DNA from: Manis javanica
Taxonomy: Eukaryota; Chordata; Mammalia; Pholidota; Manidae
Reading direction: 5' to 3'
Assembly (NCBI RefSeq): GCF_040802235.1
Contig: NC_133158.1
Coordinates: 156,624,401 to 156,688,400 of the forward strand
DNA: 64,000 nt
Under the pieces are notes generated by a model. It saw only the letters and a list, made by a program, of their open reading frames with translations. It did not search any database and had not been told where the DNA came from. Shown piece after piece: positions 26,480 through 38,136 of the stretch. Position numbers and translations under genes: made by a program. Positions within the stretch are counted from its first letter, which is position 1. Each line of letters starts with the position of its first letter.

Positions 26480-26955
26480 AAACGAATATCTATATCTCTT
26501 TATATGTGTGGATTTTAAAGAATAGCTTGGTCGTATATATGGACTATCTGGATCACATTATCTACCTATAATATGATCCAGATAAATATTTATCTGAACT
26601 TATATATAGATTAATATACATATTTTCACATATCTGGATAACATATATATGTTTATATATATATATATTTGTATATCTGGATCATATGTAAATACCATAT
26701 ATCTTTATATTTTTCTTTAAAGTCCAGATCCATGGATAGCTGGATCTCTATCTATATATAATCCAGACATATGACTGTTTATATCTATTTTTCTAAGACC
26801 TAGGTCTAAATCCAGATAGATATCTGTATATACAGAGATCTGTATCTATTTGTGTACCCATCTATCATCTATTTATATATATATAGATGTGGGTCATATA
26901 ACCATAAATATCTATATATGTTCTTTAAAGTCCATAGAGATATATATGCAGAATT
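26480..26955. repeat. Degenerate AT-rich repeat cluster with 'tctggatc' motifs
   Basis: A roughly 475-bp stretch in which short motifs recur on both strands: TCTGGAT(C)/(G)ATCCAGA, 'tatatat' runs, 'atctatctatata', and CTTTAAAGTCCA twice (near 26714 and 26924). A 17-nt near-perfect inverted repeat lies at 26545-26561 and 26568-26584, with 16 of 17 pairs and a 6-nt loop. It looks like an eroded AT minisatellite or local expansion and not a transposon. Confidence 0.7.
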
Positions 26956-28554
26956 GTTGAGAAATCTGAGAATTTGAGAAATTGAGAAATCTGAAATTTA
27001 CAGAAGTTGAAAACTTAGTGGTGGTGTTGGGAAAGGGAATGTGGATTTGAGCCCATGTCTAACTCCAAAGTTTTTATCTACTTTTAGGCTTATTGCCTCA
27101 ATTTTGTTTTATTTAAAAGTCTATATGCTTTTCCTATATAACTCAATGGTATTGAGATAGTTGAAATAGGGAACTTTGGCTTATGAGAAACAGATGTTTG
27201 AGGTACACGACCAAATATTGACTGGAAGACTCATTTTCCCCCACATTTTTCTTCAGTGAGATATCATTTGGGAAAAAAAACCTTTCTCATTTTGTTTCAG
27301 TTAAGATCATTTTAAAGATTTAAAAGAACATGTTTGTAACAAAGGATTTACAGTAGAGAAAACAACTGGCTTTCAGAAAATTTAGGTTATAAACTAATAA
27401 TGATAATAAATCAGTGCCTTTCCTCTGAACAGACACAGATGATTTATAAAATGTGAAGGTAAACATCAGTTCATTCCCATCCCCACCACAGCCAACAGGC
27501 TAGGCAAGAGCACGAGCTTGTTGGAATATTTGAGAGCTTCGTATTGGAGATGTTAAACCTGATTTAAGAATTAATCGTTTAGGGAATAAAAATCTAGATT
27601 CTTGCTCTAAATTTAAAAAAAACTAATTGAATAAAGAAGAATAAGCTTTCTTATTTTTATTTACTTGGTCTCTTTAAAAATTGAATCTTAGGGTTCTATC
27701 TGTTACAAAGCTATGAAAGAACAGGTGTACACTAGCTTAATTTGACTTCCTATAGGTGCAGTAATACATGTATGCATTTAAGAGTATACATTTTTATTAC
27801 TGGAATAAATTGGTTAGATTTTAGACAAAAGGAGTTTTGTTTTGGGAACTGTTTAAATTTCTTACCCTTTCTTTATATCCTGACTGGTGCTTCTGAATAA
27901 AAATAATGACAAGTTAAGGGAGAAATCATGCTTGAGTGATATAGGATTTCTGAGTAAAGAATTATCAGATTATTTTACATATCTAGTCATTAATAAGTTG
28001 TAATTCCCCCATAAGAACTAAAAAAAAAAAAGTCTGTATTCATTTGCTCAGCAATTTTATACAAAAATTTGTAGGAAGTTTTATTCTTAATATCTGAGAT
28101 GACCTCTAGGCGTACTGTGGCTTTTCCCCTAATTAGGATATGCATATGTGAAATTTGTGGAGGGGTGCCATGATCCCACCCTGGGGTACAGAGTCCTGAA
28201 GCCACATCTGCATGCAGGGAACTCCAGGCCACAAAAGAAATTCCCAGGGAGCTAAAGGTGTCACAGAGGCAGCACAGACTATATTAGTGATTTCTCTTTA
28301 CTACCACCCAACATTTATATACTTTCTTATTAATGGCACAGACTTGCGGCTCTTGAAATCTTTTCTGTAAATAGGATTTATGGAAATGCATGTGTACTGG
28401 CAGAATCCTGTTGCAACTCTTAGGTTTCTCTACCCCTCAAGAAGACCAAATAGCTTTCCCTGTAGCTGTTAAGAACAACACTGCCAGTTTCACCATATGT
28501 GAATCACATAACTTCATGTGCAAATAAGAGGCAGCAGGTGGATTGGATAAAGCA
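26956..28554. other. Unassigned AT-rich DNA
   Basis: No gene or named repeat. A small local repeat of 'gagaaatctga' occurs at 26959-26996. Confidence 0.5.
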
Positions 28555-28680
28555 AAAACCTGGACTTAGATCTAAGTTCAAGTTTAGGCTGTGCCCTTCA
28601 CTAGTCCTAGCCTGGTAACCCTGTGTCATTGAACTCAGTGCAGTGATGCCTCAGTTTACTCTCTGTTAAAACAAATAGAA
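28555..28680 (+). repeat. Probable MIR SINE, degraded
   Basis: The order 'tctaagttcaagtttaggct', 'gtgcccttcactagtc' and 'gcctcagtttactctctgtt' then 'aaaa' follows the MIR 5' half, but the middle is disturbed. Moderate confidence only. Confidence 0.5.
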
Positions 28681-29555
28681 ATGAGAGTTGAAAGAGGTCT
28701 TGGATTCGAATAAGGGTCATGGACTCAAGTGTCTGGACCAAGGAGCCGTAGGTAATAGATGAAATGGCCTTATGTAGGTAATAATAGGATGTGATGAGGA
28801 CTGTGATTAACTGAGATGCATTGCCCAGCTGAGGAGAGGTAGTGCCTGTAGCTGATTGTTGTCATATGAGAATCTACCCAGGTTTGACTGACCTTTATAT
28901 TTTTCAAGAGAAGACTATAAATTCAGATTTACTATGGAAGACTGTGATTTCTGAATGCCCTTATTTAAATACCACATCTTCCAGGAGGATCTGATACTCA
29001 AGTAGTCAGTTAGTCACCTCTGGTAGGGGGACTAGGAAGTCCCCACACCTGCCTTCAGCTGCAGCATGAGTCTCTCGAGTGCTTGTGATGTATTTGGTGT
29101 TCGTATGGACAACTCTGCTATGGAAAAGGCTGCTGGAGGTATTTGTTGCTTTTCTTCATTGAAACTGTGGGAGCTTTGAATTTTGTATCATGGTTCCATT
29201 AGACACTGTTGAGCCAGCAGAGAAGAAGTTTCCAGGTCTATTTTTTTCTACTGAAATTCTGTGCAGTTCTTTCGGTTCAGTAACACAACCAACAAGTGAA
29301 CCAAGAGCAAAGATAGTGTGGCAGATGACTGGTGTTCAAATCATACAACTGCACACATGGCACTGAGAGGAGAACTGTCTTGGAAGCAGGCATCTGAGAG
29401 TGATATCAATGCATATTAGCTGGAAGAAGGACTCTGGAAAATCAGTCTAAAGCTATATCACGGTAGGCCTTTAGAACACAGATGGATGGATGAAAATCTT
29501 GGTCTTACATGCAAAGAGGAAATACAGCAGTGTCTTCAAGAGAACTGCTTTGGAA
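28681..29555. other. Unassigned sequence
   Basis: No gene or repeat recognised. Confidence 0.5.
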
Positions 29556-29712
29556 TTTTAACCTTTCTCATGTAAGTTTCTTCACCTGTAAAATGGATGT
29601 TATAACAGCAATATTAATACCTCCCTTTCCAGAGTTGTTGTGAGGATGTGCTAAATGAGATGATGTATGAAAAATGCTTGCTGCACAAGCATGAAACAAA
29701 TGTTAGCTATTA
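29556..29712 (+). repeat. MIR SINE
   Basis: It contains 'tttcttcacctgtaaaatgg' at about 29577-29596, then 'aatattaatacctccctttc' and 'gttgttgtgaggatgtgcta' followed by 'aatgaga', and ends at 'aaatgttagctatta'. This is the usual order for the central and 3' parts of MIR. Confidence 0.85.
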
Positions 29713-30198
29713 TTTCATCTGCTCTCCACACCATCTCAAAGTTAGTTCTGCTTGTATGACCTGAAGTAGTATTAAGTCAGTTTTTGCTCTCTGCATATTT
29801 TTAAAAAATATATGTTGAAAGCATAAGCAAATATACCCCATTATGACTATAAACTGATTAATATCTATAAGTGATTAGCAAATCAGTGTTGGGCTTGTGT
29901 AAATGTTGTTTCCTAACCAGGGCTTTGTGGGTTTAAACTGAAGATTGTTTTCGGGATTATTGGATGTTTGCATATCAGAATAATGCTGGTTTTATTTATT
30001 AAAGTTTTCCCTAACTAGACAATCTATGGGCATTTAAAAAATATTTAGCCTTATAAGTACCTATAATTAGTAGAGCAAAGGTCAGTTAAATAGTGTGACA
30101 CCATTAGTTTCAAAACTTAAATGTCAGCAGAGGAACAGTCTCCTAATTTGGGGCAATTATCTGGTTCATTGACTTTTGCTGTGTGACATGTATGTCAT

Positions 30199-30234
<36 letters not shown>

Positions 30235-31450
30235 CATATATATATATAAAACACACAAGGTGGGGCTTAGAAAAGATAATTTAATTAATTTTTTTCATTT
30301 ATCCTTCACTGCAACCTGCAGTAGTGAAAAATAGCCAATGAAGTAGTTGTTCTGCATTTGAATTACCAAAACATAAAAACATGATGAAACGTATGTATAA
30401 AACATGTTAATGAAAAATGAAGACTATGCTTTTCACAGAGATGTGTCAGCATTGTTACTTTTAGCATTCAGAAATGCAGTAATCACTCTGAAGTGTTTAA
30501 CATGGTGCATTAAGGTCAGATACTATAAATTCTATAGACTCCAACCTTGAGTTTTGCATGGTCTGAATATCCCACTATGAATGCAAATACTGCAGAGTAG
30601 TTTGTAAAAAACTTGTGGTTTTTGCAAATGTGGAATCAATCGCTTCTGAATTGGTTTTATATAAAGAATTTAGCAAACAGCTTAGTTTGTAACTAACTTT
30701 GGAGTTATAAAAACTACATCATTCTCCTTTGTAGAGCACAAAAACTAAATAATGATCCAGATGATCCAGATTTTTCTCTTAATTGATATATTTTTTACTT
30801 TAAAATAAGTAGTTCTTAAACCAAGTTAGGACCATACCTGAACACTGAGGAGCACATATAATATTATACACACATGTCATTTTTACTCTTTTTATTTCAG
30901 CTTCATACTTCCAGGGTTTATTACAACTCACTGCTCCTCTTCATGAGTCTGTGAATTTGGTGGGCACTCATTGCACTCTTGTTATCCTAGTCTATATGAA
31001 TAAATGTATTTTTGAAATAGCATTAAGGATAAGGCAATAATTAGTTGGGTATAATTTAAGTGTATTTCACATTTTGTAATTTTTCCATCAATTACATGTT
31101 TCCACTAAAATAATTTATAGTTCAGGAGAGCCAGCTTCCCTTGTAGGAACGTAGGCAAGGCAAAGACAGGGTGCAAATTTTCTTTATTCGTGGCTATGTC
31201 CTGCTGCTGGGTAGCATCCTGCATGTTGCATGAAAATAGTCTATACTTGTTGAATCAATGAATGAATTCTCTAGCATTTAACAAATGAATGCTTGGAAAA
31301 TCATATGCCAAAAAAACTGTTATTAAGTAATTATATTGTTTCCAAGTTTTTTTCCAGCTTCAGAATTCAAACTATCTTATATATGTGTTCTCATGTAAAA
31401 ATGTAATTGTATATTTTTATTTAGATGCTCACTCTAAGCTTTCAGAGGCC
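29713..31450. other. AT-rich DNA with a TA palindrome
   Basis: No gene. Apart from the TA repeat at 30184-30248, nothing is recognised. Confidence 0.5.
30184..30248. repeat. Palindromic (TA)n microsatellite
   Basis: A TGACAT/ATGTCA inverted repeat (30184-30197) is followed by about 49 bp of nearly pure alternating TA broken by 'tgta' and 'taca'. The tract is self-complementary and could extrude as a cruciform. Confidence 0.9.
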
Positions 31451-31640
31451 ACAGTTTAATGGTCAAGTGTAGATGCTAACTGTGTCATTGGCTAGGTGCA
31501 TGAACTTGAGTAAATTATTCAAACTTTTAAAGTCTTCTTCCATAAAATGGAGATAATAATGCTCTCTTTCCAGCATTGCAAGGCCTAAGTGGAGTAAAGT
31601 ATATAAGGTAGTGCTGGCATGCAATAAGTACTCCATATGT
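31451..31640 (+). repeat. MIR SINE, nearly full length
   Basis: The order runs from 'gtcaagtgtagatgctaact' through 'cttccataaaatggagataa' followed by 'taatgctctctttccagc', to the 3' end 'ggcatgcaataagtactcca'. This matches the MIR architecture from head to tail. Confidence 0.85.
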
Positions 31641-31854
31641 CAGTCTTTTTTTGGCTGTGTAAGATGAATAGTACTAGCAGTAGAATCTCTAGCCGAGATA
31701 AGAGTGGCTACAATGTCAGGTAGTCATTATGGCCAGATTTGCTTCTTCTGTAGTGTTAGACTTTCTTCAGAAACAGCATTTTCGTGTCTCATTGTAAATC
31801 GTGAGAAGGAAAGACCTTATGATGTCGCTCAAAGTTGTAGCATGGAACTGTGCT

Positions 31855-31935
31855 TTTGTGACCTGAGTTACTAAGCAGTAGTTGTGTGACTTTAGCAAAG
31901 TAATATAACCCTTCTGGGTTTCTAACTGGCTTTAA
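31855..31935 (+). repeat. MIR SINE 5' fragment
   Basis: 'gtagttgtgtgactttagca' followed by 'aagtaatataacccttctgg' corresponds to the MIR 'gctgtgtgaccttgggcaag' then 'ttacttaacctctctg' segment. The 3' half is absent. Confidence 0.6.
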
Positions 31936-34094
31936 AGAATGCTTCAACCGAATATAATCTCAGGATGGAAATTATATGATTGGAGCTCAGATGCCTAAAT
32001 CATCGCCTGTAGGCTCAGCCCCTCTGTGGGACTGTAAGTCCTGTGGTTGCAATTACCAGCTTGCTTTCCTCAGTTGTGGCTTTTGTCGCTTGCTTTCCTA
32101 CCTGGGGGCAGGGAGCAGATACAAAGAAAAAGGTTGGCTATACCACTACCAATATTTTACCCAATGAAATAGGGGTTAAATAAAGATTGTGACAACTTGA
32201 AGTCTAAAACACCTCTTTAGATAATATGTTTTTTATATTGCCAAACTCACCGTATGGACAGAAATTTGCAATACAATCCAGTAGTGAACTGGTCACACCT
32301 CCTGTGTCTCTTTTTCACTCTCAACCTATTAAAAGCCAGAATTTTAGAAAACACATAAATACTAAGACATCTTTGATATATCTCAGAATTCTTAATGATG
32401 GCTGCTTGCTCTCCAGAAAACAGGAAATGGCCCTCTCAGCCATTCCATTTCCTATTCGTTGTACAAATGTGGATACATATAAATGGTGAACAAGAGCACA
32501 TTTACCCTAGAAGCAAAGGGAGATGTTCACAACCAAAAGTGACATTTGATGCGGAAAGGGAGGGTGTACCCACACAAATAAGGAAAGGAAGGCAACTAAT
32601 GAATAAAACATCTTTTCAGAAGTGCAGAAAAGTCAGTTGCATCATATTAAAACTGTTGCCAGGCAACATATCTTTCCACAATAAACTCTTGTGAGTCAGA
32701 TAACTCATGGAGACACTGAATTGGCAAATGTAACTGCTCTCAGGCAACTTTTGCAGGGTAGAGAGTGTTCACAATCCTCTGCACAACATCAGGAATGCAT
32801 CTCTTCTTGTAACAACTTCTCCTTTGAACCACATCATTTGTTTTTGTCTCTTCATGGGAATTCCCAGTCTTTATGTCCGAATTCCTCTTTATCTTGCAGG
32901 CAGCCAGGATGCACATGCAGATCAGGAACACGTTCTTCACGGTCTAGGGCTGGGAGAAGGGGGGCATCCCACCTCAGGTGTGGAATGTGTAACTTCTGCA
33001 GAGGAGTTCGTGAATATTAACAGCTACAGCTATTTGAAATCTGTGTTGGTGCTGGAGAAGACTAAAGCTAAAACAAAACAAAAACTCCCCTCAAGTTTAT
33101 TTATGAAATCAGTTCAGTGATGGACGGAAAATCCTCCCAAACTTTGTCATCAGGAAGGACACAAGACACATCAGGCATAGTGATTGTCTTTTTGAGGATG
33201 GCATGAGGTGACCTCAGGACCACCCACCCTTATATTAGCAGAACAGACTGAGAAAGCAGATTTTACAACAGTAACTTGCTGTCTGATATTCCTGGCAGAA
33301 ATACAAAAACATATTTCCATCTCAAATTTATGGCACCATAATGTATTCCCTCTAAGCTTTCCAGATCGTTCCCCTCGCCAAATGTGACCAGTGCATTATC
33401 GCAGCAACTAAGCAAATTAAATGTTTAGCTAAAGACAAGGCCCCACCCCCCAAAAAAAACGAGTAAGGGAAAGAAAAGCCCCCCGATTGCTAATAAATTA
33501 ATGCCATGTCAGTCTTTTTAGTCAGTGAACTCACAGCCAGGCCTTTAAAGTGCTGCAATGGGACCACGTGATGATGTAGGGCACAGGCTGCCAAGGCATG
33601 GCACTGCACATGCCAGTTCTGGTCTCTTGTCTTGCTTTATTGTGTGTGCAGCTACTATGTCTATCTTTTAATAAATGATCGTAGATTATTCCCATATCAT
33701 ACTTTAAAGCATATCTTGTTTTTTTGTGATAGCAAGATAAACAGCATGATAAAATATTTTGTTACCTTAAGATAAATAAGATTGCAATGTTTCCATGTTT
33801 ATTGAATGAGATTAAACATTTTTATTGTGGAAGTTCCCTCCCCTACATGCTAAACGTTAACATTTGAAAATGTACTTTCGAATACTATCCTCCCATTATC
33901 CATTTTTTGTGTACTGATTTTCCCAATTTAATTGTGTTTAATAATATGACAATTTCCTTTTGAGGGAAGAATGAATTAAGCTAACAAAGACTGAAATGCA
34001 GCAAAGCTGGAGGAAATGAAAGTAAGCTTCTTTCATAATTTGTGCAAGTTCTGGATCTGGATATGGCCTTAGAATTTTTGTATCACATTTTTTT
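31936..34094. other. Unique DNA without a recognised gene
   Basis: Slightly GC-richer than its surroundings at 32380-33120, with several overlapping short frames. Only the minus-strand frame at 32740-32940 has any gene-like look and is listed separately. Confidence 0.5.
32740..32940 (-). other. Unrecognised small cysteine-containing ORF (secreted-peptide-like, or chance)
   Basis: I do not recognise this frame. It spans 66 codons but starts with GTG in a Kozak-like ACC context. The first in-frame ATG is at residue 9, and a stop (TAG) lies two codons upstream of the GTG. Residues 4-15 (VFLICMCILAAC) are moderately hydrophobic, like a weak signal peptide. A basic, polar stretch follows, and the C-terminal part carries a CYKKRC motif after paired arginines. 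There is no downstream AATAAA on the minus strand nearby. It may be a chance ORF, a decayed retrocopy or an exon of an unknown small peptide gene. Function is not assigned. Confidence 0.15.
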
Positions 34095-34180
34095 TTGTTG
34101 TGTTACAGTTGTAGAAATCAAGACCCTGAAATCTGAAATGACTTGCTTAAGGCAATCAGTCTAGTTTTACTAGCTCTTTC
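34095..34180 (-). repeat. MIR SINE fragment
   Basis: 'agttgtagaaatcaagaccc' followed by 'tgaaatctgaaatgact' and 'tgcttaaggcaatcagtcta' is the reverse-strand MIR pattern (gaggaaactgaggc, then gacttgcccaaggtcac). Confidence 0.65.
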
Positions 34181-36951
34181 AGCAGTTGGGCTTTTAGATC
34201 TGGAATACTTTCTTATATATTATTTCTATTTTTTATCATGCGATGTGATAGACTTCAAAGCACAAATGAAAGAGTATTATCTCCAAAATTTAGAAAGGAA
34301 AGGAAAAGAACTTCATGCCACTTTAAAATAGGAATCTATATTTCATAATATTTTTCTTCAGTCATTTTTAAGATCAAAATTTATTTAGAAGAAAACCCTA
34401 ATTGTGTCTTGAATATAAAAAGTATAGGTCAACTCATGTCAAGTACTTGTATTGTGTAGCTACTCACTCAAATAAGAATGGCCATACCTTATTCGATATT
34501 TTTATTTTCTCTTTTCTCTTTTAGAAATGTGAAAAAAAGAAGCAAGTTATAGGTCACTTAAAAAGGACATGAAATATTATTAGCAAGTGATGTGAACTGG
34601 TTGGTGACCTAGGAAATGTAGTATATTAAAATTGATCATCCAGTTCTACAAATGCATGTGAATTCATCCTAGAACTAAAATTCCCACTTCATTACATACC
34701 TCCAAAATTGTGCTGTGTACCTGGCATATGAGCTAGTCATCTTAAAACATTAATCTTAGACAAGGTACTAAGCTTATTCACCCAAGAGATAGAGATAGTA
34801 ATACTTGCCATAAATATTCACTCAGGGGCAAAATGAAATCACAGATAGGAACTTATTGTCAATTGTAAAGCACCATACAAGCATAAAGAAGTATTATATT
34901 CCTTATACACAAGTAAGAGGAACTGAAGGACAACATGGAATTTTCCTTGTTTTGTCTCAATGGGCAAATAATTAGCCGGAAATTAGTGTAGCAAAGAGAT
35001 ATTCTGCCTAAGAAGGGGAACATTGTGCATGTATCTATGGCCTTTATGACTACCTGGGCGCTTGAGGGCATGGAAAAAACGTGTTTGGCCAATGGTTTCT
35101 TATAATTATTTGTCCACAAGATTTCTCATACATTTGTCAGTTTAAAAAATAATAAGATTTAAAATATGTATTTGAAATAGCCTTAAATTTTCACTACAAG
35201 TTATGCTACATTAGAAATAATAATAAATTTTGTTACAGAAATTCCTATCAAGTTGTAATAATTTCAGCCTATCTTTTGTAACCGCATGTTTCTCCTATCG
35301 CTTTAAAGCTAATTTAGGCCACATTATATACAAAATTAAATCTTATTTTTATAGCTACACCCTTGGGGTTCAATGAAAAGGCTTTATGAGCTAGAAATTA
35401 AAAGTACTGGTTGAAAATACTATTACATTATACCAGCGATTATTAAGGCAATTTACAAAGTTGCTGCTAAAACTATGCACATTTTTCATTGTTAGCCCTC
35501 ATATATTCAGGAAGCCCATGGGACTGTTTGGTGCATAATTTGGCAAATAAAATCAATTGAAAAGTAAATAGCAAATCAATGACATTTATCACAAAAGAAA
35601 ATTACACTATACCAGCAGCAACATTTATTTAACCCGATATTGTTGTGAATTAACAAGTTTATACCAAATGATTCTAGAAAGATATTTGAGGGGTTCATTC
35701 CTCAGCTATGAGTGAATATGGTTTCAACCTGGCAATTTTCACTTTGAAAATGGGGAAAATGATGAAATTTATGAGAATATGCTTTTAATAAAATATACTA
35801 CTGACTTTTAAAGCCATTCATATAGTTTCTTTTACAAAAGTATGCTGTGATGTGTACACGTTTATCTCATATGGAAGTCTGATGGATCTTAAACAAATTT
35901 GAACTATATTTCATGATTTAGAAAGAATTAATAAATAGGCAAATTGAATCTAGATAATAAACATCTAAATTATCTTTTTCAAAGACTTGAAAAGAAGAGT
36001 AATATTTGAATCATAAAATAAGCATGCATATGCAGAGATGTGATTTTATCATCTTTAATTTTGTGTTAAAGTGTTTTACATTTATTCTGTATTATTCTAT
36101 AAGCCCCTATGGGAAATTACAAAAAAACAAAACTTTGAGACATTCCTGAACTTTTTAAAAGTGTATCATGAAAGTTTTGGTGGTATACAATGTTATGGTA
36201 TTTCATAAAGTTTCTCTATTAAGAGAACACTATTTAATTCCTTCCAGCACAAAACCAGAATGGCTACTAATGATTTCTGTTGAAGGAAAAACCAGTTACT
36301 GTTGTACTTGATAAACAGCTGAAATATAAAACATCTTTTAAGTTTTAACTTTAATACTTTGTGCAGTAGTAAGTGTTAAGTCCACATATATGTATCTTTA
36401 TTGGTTTCTTCTGTTCGCTATGGCTGATGCTTTTGAACAGGTTGTGGTAACTACACTGTAGATTCGCAAAAGTAAAGTTGTCGTCATACTGTGTCAACCA
36501 TTAGGGTTGGGAAGAAGCACGGGATAATTTTAGGATCTGAAAGAAGTGGCTAGAATGGGTAGAGTGAAAACAATGGACCTTTCCCTAAATCAAAATAATC
36601 CAATCTTTTTGTGAAGACACGGTATTTGCTTTCTGTCAGGCCAAAGCAGGGGTACAAATCCAGATATCCACATGCACCTGGCACTGTGTGAATCATGCCA
36701 AATACAAGACCGTAGGAAATGGGCTTATGATGAACTGTGAAGACATCCTTGCTTATGCAAGCAAATTGAGAAATTTGAAAACCTCTGTGAGGCCAGCGCC
36801 ATTCCCTCTGAAGGTTGAATTTACCCAGTGGGATTACCGTTTAGCAATCCCTGCAAGTTTAGTGTTAGTGTGCGTATGTGTGTGTATGTATGTACACGTG
36901 TGTGTTTTCTCAGTTTCTAACCATGAAGTCCCTAAATAGATGAAGAGTTTG
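34181..36951. other. Unique AT-rich DNA; possible conserved element at 35430-35640
   Basis: No gene or repeat recognised. The 35430-35640 stretch is homopolymer-poor and motif-dense, as in conserved non-coding elements, though this is only an impression. A GT-rich imperfect microsatellite lies at about 36864-36905. Confidence 0.4.
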
Positions 36952-37194
36952 AAAACTTGTTTGCTCTCAAGAAGTAAGACTGAGGATCAAAGCTCTATAT
37001 TTTGATAAAAAAGATATCCACAGAATTAACATTTAATTCCCTAAATAATTATTGTATCCCTAAACAATTAGTGCATCTGCTTTTCTGATGTCTCTAAATG
37101 AATGGTTTTAAAATATGACTAATAAGTAAATGGGAGGAAAGACTACATTACTTAGGAATTTTATTAGGCTGTCAATTTGAATACTCATTCCTCA
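36952..37194 (+). repeat. Recent direct duplication, copy 1
   Basis: 243 bp that recur in the same orientation at 37898-38136. The copies differ by about six substitutions, a 1-bp indel and a 5-bp indel, so identity is about 97 percent. Homology starts at AAAACTTGTTT and stops at CATTCCTCA. The sequence is not a transposon I recognise and has no A-tail. Confidence 0.95.
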
Positions 37195-37897
37195 AATTGA
37201 CTCACTGCCAGTTTGAATACAATTTTATGATGATTGAAACCTTTCCATACTAGCAATTTTACTAGTTTCAGAGAGACTGAAATATTACAAATAATGTAAA
37301 AATCTGCTATCTATAGATTGTAGATATGTGAGTAGATTTTTGGCTTAAAATAGGTAACTCTTGATGAGGGCAAAATAAAGCAATATGAATGTTACATGTT
37401 AAGTTAATTAATTATTTAAAATTTCTACCTTCTTATTAGGACAGTTTGCATTTTGTCTAAAACACAAGGGAAATGGATTTATAACTGTTTACTTGGAAGA
37501 GCTGAAAATTGTTTTTTTAGTTGATTTTCATAATTATGACTCCAGCAAATAATTAATGTTACTAATTTGATTGCACGAAAAGTAATTTAATTTTATGATG
37601 TCTACAGCAATCAAATTTATCAAGGCCCATAAATTATGAGAATATAATAAAGCATTAGAATGTGTGAAAAATTATTATCTAAAGTGTTTCTATAAAAGAG
37701 GATTCATTTTATATGTTAACTCTTAAGAAACATTATTTTATAATTTTATAATAAAATGCTGTTAGTTTTAGTTCAAGACTTGAAATTTGACTATAACCTT
37801 TGGACAGTTCTATATAATGTTAGCACTATATATTATTTATTTATAATATTCTGGCTGTTCCTGTTCATGGGACCATTCATTTGGAGCCATTAATCCA
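37195..37897. other. Spacer between duplicated copies
   Basis: About 700 bp of AT-rich sequence with no recognised gene or repeat. It starts with 'aattgactcactgccagttt' followed by 'gaatac', a partial echo of the preceding copy end. Confidence 0.6.
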
Positions 37898-38136
37898 AAA
37901 ACTTGTTTTCTCTCAAGAAGTAAGACTGAGGATCAAAGCTCTATATTTTGATAAAAAAAGATAGCCACAGAATTAATATTTAATTCCCTAAATAATTATT
38001 GTATCCCTAAACAATTAGTGCATATGCTTTTCTGATGTCTCTAAATGAATGGTTTTAAAATATGACTAATAAGTAAATGGGAGGAAGGACTATTTAGGAA
38101 TTTTATTAGGCTGTCAATTTGAATACTCATTCCTCA
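37898..38136 (+). repeat. Recent direct duplication, copy 2
   Basis: 239 bp matching 36952-37194. Relative to copy 1 it lacks 5 bp near 38091 and has one extra A in the poly-A at about 37956. Flanks on both sides are unrelated to those of copy 1, so the duplicated unit is only this block and not the whole 946-bp period. Confidence 0.95.

Noticed and set aside
30840..30875. U6 snRNA-like 'gagcacatata' start
   Set aside because: The match ends after about 11 bases; the rest does not follow U6.
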